This document shows, one piece after another, positions 12,324 through 21,056 of a stretch of 64,000 bases of DNA. The position numbers and the translations under genes are program-made. Location: contig AP025040.1 of assembly GCA_036186865.1 (NCBI GenBank), positions 44,580,321 to 44,644,320 on the forward strand, in the 5' to 3' direction. How positions within the stretch are numbered: the stretch's first letter is position 1; every line of letters begins with the position of its first letter. Under the pieces are notes generated by a model, which searched no databases, had not been told where the DNA came from, and saw only the letters and a program-made list of their open reading frames with translations. This stretch comes from Eustoma russellianum (Eukaryota > Streptophyta > Magnoliopsida > Gentianales > Gentianaceae).

Positions 12324-12838
12324 CTAAGTGACTTCTTGAGAATAGCCATTACACTAGAAAACTAGCCGTTGGTTGTGTTACCGTTGACAAATTTTGCCAC
12401 TTGTTGCCTCTTTCTTTAACATCTATATAAGAATTTATTCTTGTAAATTTAAAGTTAAGTGAATGAATAAAAATTATTTAACTTTTTATACTGAATATAC
12501 ACGGTTTGAATGCTTCTTTCAATCACAAGTTTGTTTGACCAGAGGAGTCTCTGCAGAGAAATTTAGACACAAAAAGGAGTATAACAAATGCATAAGTTAC
12601 CATTTTCAATTAACCTACGAAAAATAAATGCAATGTCGAGCATGAACTAGACAAATAAAAGACGCTCTCAAAGAATAAAATATGTTCATTTGACCTCTGC
12701 TTGAGCATCATAGTATTTGGGGAAACTCTTAAGCGACCCCGAATCAATGGACCTGAAAATCTATAAAATGAAAAGAAATAAATCCTTAAGTATTCAAGAG
12801 CTTGCATCGACCCGTTACAGCAATGCAGTCTGCCACAG

Positions 12839-13231
12839 TGTTGACTTTTGTGGCTAAATTTAATCCTACATCGTGGGTGTAAGAAATTGGAGGGGAGTTT
12901 GAGAGTTATAAATGAACTCCTCCTTCTCTTATGTAAATCATCCCAAACTTCTATTCTTCTCCTATATATCAATAGAAGCAAGCAGTTTAGCAGGCTGGGA
13001 GATTAAGTTATCTTGGCTGAACTCCATTACCAAAGTTTTCGGATGTGTTTCACTCTTTTATTACTCTGTTCTATTTATTGTTGTTATACTGTTTGATTTT
13101 CTATTGTAGTATAGTATTCAGTATTATTTGTCGGCTAGCTTTGTTAGTGTTTTGTCCAGTTCATTAGTTCTAAACTGGTTCATTTCACTAGTTGTGTTGT
13201 CTTAGTGGAAACATTACCCGATTTTCCCAAC
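12839..13231 (+). mobile_element. 5' LTR of a second copia element
   Basis: Runs from TGTTGACTTTTG to TTCCCAACA, followed at once by AGTGGTATCAGAGCC, a textbook initiator-Met PBS. Left boundary approximate. It contains a CTATATAT TATA-like box near 12961. It lies upstream of the gag start at 13312. No matching 3' LTR is seen; the internal region turns back on itself instead. Confidence 0.75.
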
Positions 13232-13311
13232 AAGTGGTATCAGAGCCGAAGGTTCGCCCTTGGATTGTCTGAAATTTGTTGTAATATTGAATACTATATA
13301 TTGAGTCTGTA

Positions 13312-14967
13312 ATGGCAAATAAATATCAAGAAGCAAAGTATGTTATCTCAAATATTCCATCGGGGTTATCGGGCTCCTCGTCATCATGGTTGAAGTTCCT
13401 GGTGTCTAGCTTGAAATTGACAGTGGAAATATTTGATGGTACTGGCCATTTCGGCATGTGGCAAGGAGAGGTCTTAGACTCTCTTTTCCAACAGGGTCTT
13501 GATATTGCTATTGAAGAAAAGAAACCAGAAGAGGTAGATGATAAAGAATCATTAATAGGTTGGCATGCGGAACTATTCGATCTTACCTGTCCAGAGAGCA
13601 GAAGTATGCTTTCAAGAGTGAAACTTCTACATACAAACTGTGGAAGACATTGGATGACAAATTTCTGAAAAAAATTGGTCAGAACAAGCTCCTTATGAAG
13701 AAAATATTGTTCCGCTTTGATTACCAACCAGGTACTACTATGAATGAACACATCACTATTTTTAATCAATTAGTATCAGACCTGCTGAATTTAAATGTGA
13801 AATTTGAGGATGAGGATCTGGCATTGATGTTGTTATCGTCTTTGGAAACTACGTTACTTTATGGGAAAGAAAATGTGTCGTTAGATGCTATTTGTTCTGC
13901 TTGTATAGTCACGAATTGAGAAAGCAGGATAAGATGAAAAACAAATCAACGACATCAAAAGAAGCATTGGTGGTAAGAGGTCGTCAGCAAAGTCAGACAA
14001 AAGGGAGAAAAGGAAGGTCAATAACCAAAGGCCGAGCCGTTGCCAAAAACGAGTGTGCTTTCTGTCATGAGGAAGGTCATTGGAAGAAGATTGTCCAAAG
14101 CTGAAGAAGAAAGGGAAGACTCCACAAGATGCAAATATTGCGGAATGCAAAAGTGATACGGAATCCGATATCTCTTTGATTGTCTTGCTTTCAGCGTCAT
14201 CATATCCAGATGAGTGGATATTGGATTCAGGTTGTACATATCATTATGTACTATTCGGGAATTTTTATATGAATTCCAGGAACTTGTTGGTGGGGTTGTT
14301 TACATAGATAATGATAATCCATGTAAAACAACCAGGATAGGTTCAATAGAGCTGCGAAATCATGATGGATCCACCAGAATTTTACAGGATGTGCGACACG
14401 TGCCGAAGTTGAAGAAGAATCTCATCTCATTGGGAGCCTTAGAATCTAAAGGATTAGTTGTGACGTTGTGAGATGGGGTTATTAAAGCAACTTCAGGAGC
14501 ACTGGTGATGTTGAAAGGCGTAAGGAAGAACAATCTGTACTACTACCAAGGTAATACAATGGTGGGAAACGTAGCGACAGCAACTTCTAGCATTTGTGGC
14601 ATATGAGGTTGGAACATGCTGGAGAAAAGTCCTTGTAAATTCTTGTCAAGCAAGGATTGTTGAAAGGTACGAAGGCTTGCAAACTTGAATTTTGTGAGCA
14701 TTGTGTTCTGGAAAAACAACGAAGAGTAAAATTTGACAATGCGATTCATAATACCAAGGGTATTCTGGATTATGTGCATTCAGATGTGTGGAGACCTGCC
14801 AAGACTCTATCCATTGGAGGAGACGTTATTTTGTCACTTTTGTTGATGATTTTTCAAAAAGAGTTTGAGTGTTTACAATGAAGAACAAAGATGATGTGCT
14901 TGACATTTTCCTTAAGTGGAAAGCTTAAGTTGAAAACCAGACTGGAAGGAAGATTAAGGTTCTCATC
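13312..14967 (+). pseudogene. Copia gag-protease-integrase region, left arm of inverted repeat
   Basis: Broken gag-pol in shifting frames. 13312-13668 encodes the gag start, with VEIFDGTGHFGMWQGEV. About 13560-13910 encodes gag with QKYAFKSETSTYKLWKTL and FDYQPGTTMNEH. A zinc-knuckle remnant CAFCHEEGHWKK lies near 14055. The protease-like WILDSGCTYH is near 14215, integrase HHCC pieces are near 14590-14740 (KLEFCEHCVLEKQRR), and the start of the integrase core is near 14760-14880. The frame changes at least four times. It pairs with the minus-strand arm at 14990-16643. Confidence 0.88.
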
Positions 14968-14989
14968 TCCCTCTTGATTTACCTTGTTC

Positions 14990-16643
14990 AACATGGCAGA
15001 TGAGAACATTAATCTTCCTTCCTGTCTGGTTTTCAACTTGAATTTTCCACTTAAGGAAAATGTCAAGCACATCATCTTTGTTCTTCATTGTAAATACCCA
15101 AACTCTTTTTGAAAAATCATCAACAAAAGTGACAATATAATGTCTACCTCCAATGGATAGAGTCTGGATGCACATAATCCAAAATACCCTTAGTATTATG
15201 AATCGCAATGTCAAATTTCATTCTTCGTTGTTTTCCCAGAACACAATGCTCACAAAATTCAAGTTTGCAAGCCTTCGTACCTTTCAACAATCCTTGCTTG
15301 GCAAGAATATGCAAGGATTTTCCTCCAGCATGTTCCAACCTCATATGCCACAAATTCGTTGCCTCAGCATCATTCTTTGTGCTAGATGTTGATGCCGCTA
15401 CTGTCCCCACCACTGTATTACATAGTAGTACAGATTGTTCTCCCTTACGTCTTTCAACATCACCATTGCTTCTGAAGTTGCTTTAAGAACTCCATCTCGC
15501 ATCGTCACAACTAGGCCTTTAGATTCTAAGGCTCCCAATGAGATGAGATTCTTCTTCAACTTCGTCACGTATCGCACATTCCGCAAAATTCTTGTGGATC
15601 CATCATGATTTCGTAGCTTTATTGAACCTATCACGTTTGTTTTACATGGATTATCATTACACATGTAAACAACCACACCAACAAGTTCCTGGAATTCAAA
15701 GAAAAATTCTCGAATATGACACATATGATAGTACAACCTGAATCCAATATCCACTCATCTGGATATTATGACACTGAAGACGAGACAATCAAAGAGATAT
15801 CGGATTCCGCATCACTTTTGCATTCCGCAATATTTGCATCTTGCGGAGTCTTCCCTTTCTTCTTTAATTTTGGATCGTCTTTCTTTCAATGCCCTTTCTA
15901 ATGACAGAAAGCGCACTCGTCTTTGGCAATGGCTCGTCCTTTTGATCTAGACCTTCCTCTTCTCCCTTTTGTCTGACTTTGCTGACGGCCTCTTACCACC
16001 AATGTTTCTTCTAATGTCGTTGATTTGTTTTTCATCTTATCATGCTTTCTCAATTCATGACTATACAAAGCAGAACAAATAGCATCTAACGACACATTCT
16101 CTTTCACATGAAGTAAAGTAGTTTCGAAATGTTCAAATTCATCGGGAAGAGACGATAACAACATCAAAGTCAGATCCTCATCCTCAAATTTCACATATAA
16201 ATTCAACAGGTCTGCTACTAATTGATTAAACATAGTGATGTGTTCATTCATAGTAGTACCTGGTTGGTAATCAAATCGGAACAATATTTTCTTCATAAGG
16301 AGCTTGTTCTGACCACTTTTTTTCATAAGCTTGTCCTCCAATGTCTTCCACAGTTTGTATGTAGAAGTTTCACTCTTGAAAGCATACTTCAGCTCTCTGG
16401 ACAGACAAGATCGAATAGTTCATGCCAATCGATTGATGATACTCCAGTCTTTATCCTATACCTCTTCTGGTTTCTTTTCTTCAATAGCAACATCAAGACC
16501 CTGTTGGAAAAGAGAGTCCAAGACCTCTCCTTGCCACATGACGAAATGGCCAGTACTATCAAATATTTCCACCGCCAATTTCAACTAGATACCGGGAACC
16601 TCGACCATGATAACGAGGGGCCCGATACCCCCGATGGAATATT
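14990..16643 (-). pseudogene. Copia gag-protease-integrase region, right arm of inverted repeat
   Basis: Inverted copy of 13340-14967. On the minus strand, 16341-15898 encodes gag with FDYQPGTTMNEH and LPDEFEHFETTLL and reaches the CAFCH zinc-knuckle start. 15754-15398 encodes the protease-adjacent region, 15413-15144 the integrase HHCC region (MRLEHAGGKSLH, CEHCVLGKQRR), and 15214-14963 the core start (IVTFVDDFSKRVWVF). It keeps longer frames than the left arm. The two arms are separated by only about 22-30 bp near 14968-14992. Confidence 0.88.
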
Positions 16644-16689
16644 TGAGATAACTCGATACCCCCGATGGAATATTTGAGAATTCAATATC

Positions 16690-16995
16690 ACTTTGGAATT
16701 CTCAAGACCGCCTTTTTGACAGTTGTGCCATGGATGCAATTTCCTCTTGATTTTGATGATTTAAGGAGAGAAACTAATGGTGCTGGAGCAAGTGGAAGAG
16801 CTTGATTTTGATGATTTAAGGAGAGAAACTAATGGTGCTGGAGCAAGTGGAAGAGCTGGTGGAAGCGGTGATTAAACTGGTGGCACGCTAGGTGGATTTG
16901 CCAATTTTGCAACAAGTGTAGGCTTTAGATTTGCGGGCTTCGCATCGGGAAGTGGTGAGGCCGGAGGAGCCGGAGATGCGGCAATGGATTAGATT
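16690..16995 (+). pseudogene. Unrecognised Gly/Ala-rich coding remnant with tandem duplication
   Basis: Translates as PWMQFPLDFDDLRRETNGAG, then further Gly/Ala/Ser-rich residues, and ends GEAGGAGDAAMD plus stop if an in-frame TAA near 16875 is ignored. A block of about 56 bp starting CTTGATTTTGATGATTTAAG is tandemly duplicated (about 16745-16800 and 16801-16856), which shifts the frame. It lies between the copia inverted repeat and a G-box MITE. I do not recognise the protein; it could be part of a retroelement or a captured gene end. Confidence 0.4.
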
Positions 16996-17184
16996 TAGTT
17001 GTGTTTATCTAGCTGTGATTGGATTAATGAATGTATAAAAAAAAACTTGGTTTTGTCTTGTGATGACGATAAATTTATTATCCTTGTTTTTGCCCTATGA
17101 TAATGTATATATGATGATGATTTTGGTTATTGTTATATGCATTATGACACTTGATTCATCATATCTATTTAGGCATAATGTGAG

Positions 17185-17370
17185 GGGATAGGATCCCCTT
17201 ACCGCAAAGGGAGTGCCGTGACGCGTGACTACGCGACACGTGGTAGTAAAAGGGGGTGGTGAGGCTAGATGAGGGTCACCCGTATTTAGCCTCACCACCC
17301 CTCTTTGATGCCACATGTCGCGCGCGGTCACAAAGAGGGTGAGGAAAGTGGGGTTAGGAGATCCCAACCC
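17185..17370. mobile_element. Mutator-like MITE with G-box palindrome (copy 3)
   Basis: 186-bp palindromic element with perfect 9-bp duplications TAATGTGAG (17176-17184 and 17371-17379). Its ends, GGGATAGGATCCCC and the inverse of GGGTTGGGATCTCC, define the family's inverted repeat. It contains GACACGTGGTAG on the left and the decayed match CCACATGTCGCGCG on the right, plus a GTGAGGCTAGATGAGGGTCA core shared with copies 4 and 6. Confidence 0.9.
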
Positions 17371-17452
17371 TAATGTGAGGGGGGCATAAGTTAAGGGGGA
17401 GTCTTAATTTTAAAAGCTACGCACATTGTGAAATCATCAAAAAGATGGAGAA

Positions 17453-19060
17453 TGTTAGAATACGTTAGGTTTTGATAATTTGCGTAATTGACACTTACAA
17501 CGCATAGATAAAACGTCTTATGTGAAGTGTCTGTGGAACATAACACTTCGAACGCCTGATAAGACGCTTTATGTGAAGTGTCTGTGAGACATAACACTTC
17601 GAACGCCTACATAAGGCGCTTCATGTGAAGTGTCTGTAAAATAGAACACTTCGAACGCCTAGATAAGACGTCTCATGTGTCATATAATACTTCTGTGAAA
17701 CAGAACACTTTGAATGCCTTAACAGGCGCTTCATGTGTGTGACAAAAGTCAAAAGTGACTGTTTTCCTTCCAAAATGGACACGAATATCAAACTAGTTAT
17801 GACGAATCCCAGAATGACAAAATATCACTTCGAATGAATGTGAATGCTCAGAACAGGCGCTTCATCTCACTTCGAACAAGTGTGTTGCCCACTTTAGGCG
17901 CTTCATGTGACCTTGAACGTGTGTTCATTAACCACATTAGGCGCTTCATGTGTTGCCCACTTTAGACGCTTCATGTGACCTTGAACGTGTGTTCATTAAC
18001 CACATTAGGCGCTTCATGTGTTGCCCACTTTAGACGCTTCATGTGACCTTAAACATGTGTTCATTAACCACATTAGGCGCTTCATGTCACATTGAACGAG
18101 ATTTCATAAATTACATCAGGCGCTTCAAGTGACTGAACGTTGCAAATATTTTATGTTGCACCTTCTTATGATAACTTGACATTTGTGGTTTCCCTCTAAG
18201 TGAACATCACAGGCAACATCCTTCCTGCAAACATCTATCTTTCTTTTTTGTAATTAAATGCTATATTTCCTCTTTGAACTTACAAGAAGAAGCTTCTTCA
18301 AGAAGATTGACTTCATCCAAGAGAATATCTTCATGGAAGGGGACATGTCATCAAAAAGAGACAAAACTCATTATTTTCTCCTACAACATGGAAAACGGCT
18401 AGAAGGTGAAAAAAAAACAAGGAGTTTCATCATTTTCATCTTTCAATTCTCTAACCTACGAGATATGAAGTTCTCTCAAGCTTTTGCTATCAACATACTC
18501 GTATTATTGCTTTATTTACATAATTTGTGAGGGAGTGTGATTTGTGAAAGAAGACGAGTATTCTTCTTGAGTGAGCATTGTGTAGAGCAAGGTGTTGATT
18601 GTTGGTCAAGAAGCAAGGGTGCTTCTTGTTTGAAGAAATCCAAGCCTTCAAGTGTTAGTTGATGGTGTAGTGGTGCACCATACTCCCAACAAAAATTCTT
18701 TGAGGAACAAGGAAGTTCTTTGGAGGCTAAACTTCAAAGTAGTCGGATTTTCTTGTTTCAAAGTATAGGTGTGTTACCTAGTTCACCTACTTGTACTTTT
18801 ATTTTTGATTGTTGTTTCCACCAAGTAAAATAACACCTCTCTTGCTCAAAAATCCTCTTTGTTAAGAGAAGATAGATGAGTAGAGTCATAGACTTAAACT
18901 ATATAAATTTGGTGTTCTTTACATTATTGCAAGTTTATTTATTTTAAAGAACACACCCAAATATTGATTTGATCTCATCATTGAAAAATATCCGAAAAAT
19001 TTTCATACTTGGTGCACACACTATTCAACCTACTTCTAGTGTGTTTTAAGTGACCTAACA
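17453..19060 (+). mobile_element. LTR of a SIRE/copia-like element with internal minisatellite
   Basis: Begins TGTTAGAATACG and ends GACCTAACA, giving TGTTAG/CTAACA ends. It is preceded by ATCATCAAAAAGATGGAGAA, a polypurine tract like those of SIRE-type copia elements. Only this 3' end remains; the interior is missing or unrecognisable. Bases 17480-18130 are a minisatellite. The rest (18230-19060) is LTR-like, with no gene supported despite a 90-codon open frame at 18258. Confidence 0.65.
17480..18135 (+). repeat. Minisatellite with GGCGCTTCATGTG core inside an LTR
   Basis: I count about 13 copies of a core like AGGCGCTTCATGTGA, each usually followed by a TTCGAACG or TTGAACG partner. In the first part the period is about 60 bp, with GAAGTGTCTGTG and AACACTTCGAACGCCT. 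From about 17880 a higher-order unit of about 68 bp is repeated about three times, with TGTGTTCATTAACCACATTA. Confidence 0.85.
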
Positions 19061-19189
19061 CAAACCTCTTTAAAAATTCTCCCTCTCTTTTTTCATAATT
19101 GGAATTGGACGTCATGCTTGTTTTGATTTGTAAATTATATTTTCCTCTATAAAGTACGACGTATTATTAAAATAAAGTTTATTAAAAGG

Positions 19190-19330
19190 CGCTTTCGGTA
19201 TACTGAGTTATTGTGTTTGCATAGGATCCGGGAAGGAGTTGAATCGTTTCGTGATGTGATGTATGCAGTCTTACCTTACTTTTTGTTAATAGGTTGTTTC
19301 TGTGGCTCAAATAATAGGCTGATGACTTTG
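19190..19330 (-). mobile_element. Au-like SINE remnant
   Basis: On the minus strand it resembles the Au SINE: a box-B-derived stretch near 19310, a TAAGACTGCATACATCACATC-like segment read in reverse around 19255-19275, and the GTATACTGAG end near 19198. It is degraded, with no clear target duplication. Bases 19400-19950 beyond it hold nothing I recognise. Confidence 0.5.
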
Positions 19331-21056
19331 TGTTTACAAGATGTCTGAGTCCAAACTCGTTCCGATATAAGAAGCTGACGGCAGTACCCAAACATTTATC
19401 TTGGAACTACCCAGATTTGAACCGGCAATCTTAGATACAATATATCATCCGAATACGAGTTGGCCGACGCCATAGGGACGTAATGTTCAGTCTATTGCTC
19501 TTACATGGTAAAGGTGCAACATATTTTCTTTAACAAAGATATGTCATTTTGTATGAGCATTTTATGCCATCTCGTTCCAAAAATATTACCCTGATTGATT
19601 TTTTTTTATCATAATGTAATTTTATATCATGTTAAAAGATAAGACAATATTTTGAAGATTGAAAGAGTATTAGATAACGTCAAATTTTAGAGTGATTAAT
19701 GATTAAATCTTATCAGTTACTCATTTGACTAATATGAAAAAGAATAACAAAGATAGACTCCATGTTTCATACACTAATTTATCAAATAATCAATTATTTT
19801 TTGTATAATTGATCAATCATTTAAGGTTTAGATAACAATAGGAGATCAAAAGGGGGAGGACATCTAACATCGGTCTACTGCCTAGGGAAAAAAGAAAAAA
19901 GAAAAAGGAGAAAAGAAACTGAATTCACATTTCCGTATAGTATAAGTAAAACTAAGCACAGGCCAAATTTCCAAAAGCCCTAGGGTTAGTGGCCTCCGAC
20001 TTCGAACTAGAAACCCACTGCTCTCCTGCGAAATCCTCCGCTGGCCGCCACCCTCAACTTTGGCTGCTCTTTCGAATTTGCATCTTGGGAAGCTCGCGAT
20101 CAACAGGATTTTTGCGGTATGGCTATCAATTTTCCGCTAATTACCAAAAAAATTCATTTTATCTCCTATCATTGCCGGAGTTTGTTGTAGCTCGTCATTT
20201 GATGAATTACCTCTGTGCTTAGTTTTTCTTTTGAAAACTAATATATGGAAAAGTAAGATACTTTGGGTTGTAATCGGCCTGCCGATTCTTTAAGCTGAGA
20301 TGCGTATGAGCTCTTAAATTTTCATTTGATAGAATTTTCTACGAGTCTGATGGATCGCCTTTGATGTGGAAACTGATCAATACTTCTCTACGAATCGTTT
20401 CTTTTTTCTATCTTTTTTTTTTGTTTTTGTAAACTGATTATTTATGCCACCTAGTCGATTGCATGAGGATTATTTTAGTTGTTCTTTTATTTTAACGGAG
20501 CATTTTATTGAATTTTCGATTTGGTGGATTCTGCTCTCACATACTTGGTTCTTCTGAGTAACGTTTGGAATTTGGTTTCTTCTTTTTTCGCATGTTAAGT
20601 TAAGAGACATGCTGGTTGGGTGCAATGTGGAATGGTTGCTTTTCTGTCTGCAGCTTCTTTTGCAGCATAGTCTTAATTCTTATATAGTAACTGGATGTTC
20701 CTCTCTAATTTGGTGTGCAACATTTGCCCAAAACATATTTTAAAAGAAAAAGGAAAAACATTTGCCCGAAACATGTCAGAAACCAAATGTTCTATTCAGT
20801 TTCTTAATTAGAGAAGCTAGATATTGGGCTTGAATCTCGGGAAATCTAGTAGGTATATTATGCAGAAATTGAATTTTCATCTGAAAGTGGAAAGATGGTG
20901 CACTTTGAGGCACCTTGGCTTGTTTTTATCCCTGTGAAATTTAGATTTTTCTGGACTAGCTTGATTAATAGTACTTGGCATTGTTTTAAATTCTGATAAG
21001 CGTGATGTATTAATATTTTTTATTTATTTAGAGTGTAGGTGCACGATTAGTCAGTA

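Larger units (their letters stand above)
7189..12490 (+). mobile_element. Degraded Ty1/copia element with nested insertions
   Basis: Perfect 5-bp duplication CTGAA at 7184-7188 and 12491-12495. The 5' LTR (7189-7727) begins TGTAGAAAT and contains a SINE; without it the LTR is about 297 bp. The PBS TGGTATCGGAGCC (7728-7740) is near the initiator-Met pattern. The polypurine tract GAGGAGGAG lies before the 3' LTR (9703-12490), which is split by a 2476-bp solo LTR. Internal remnants: gag-like ITNHKLTGNNYLLW near 7895, reverse transcriptase around 8250-8880 (FAPVAKLNTVRV, KKSLYGVKQSPRVW), and RNase H around 9217-9640 (FTDADWARSKTNMRSATGY). Many stops and shifts and an AT-rich interruption at about 8450-8565 show it is dead. 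Confidence 0.9.
5326..12760 (-). pseudogene. Phospholipase D pseudogene (C-terminal half), interrupted by a copia element
   Basis: Conserved PLD blocks occur in correct order on the minus strand. 12760-12695 encodes IFRSIDSGSLKSFPK. 12550-12496 encodes the block ending RSIQTVYIQ, and continues at 7188-7098 with NFIYIENQYFLGSSYAW. About 6806-6668 encodes ARERFAVYIVLPMWTEG. 6223-6096 encodes YKIIAEELKS and HPLDYLNFYS. 5623-5326 encodes YRMSLWAEHLG and LLKYPLQFDADG and ends PDILIT plus stop, a genuine PLD C-terminus. Lesions: the copia element at 7189-12490 sits inside an exon; there is a frameshift near the AIR/NFIYIENQ junction, an in-frame TAA shortly after MSLWAEHLG, and at least two more single-base shifts in the last exon. 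The N-terminal C2 domain and first HKD motif are not in the window. Known PLDs cleave phosphatidylcholine to phosphatidate; this copy should make no working enzyme. It looks closest to the beta/gamma/delta group, but that is only an impression. Confidence 0.88.

Noticed and set aside
17480..18135. CRISPR-like array
   Set aside because: The repeats are not separated by unique spacers of constant length, and this is plant nuclear DNA; it is a minisatellite.
18258..18530. 90-codon open frame as a gene
   Set aside because: It is inside the 1.6-kb LTR (17453-19060), with no similarity recognised.
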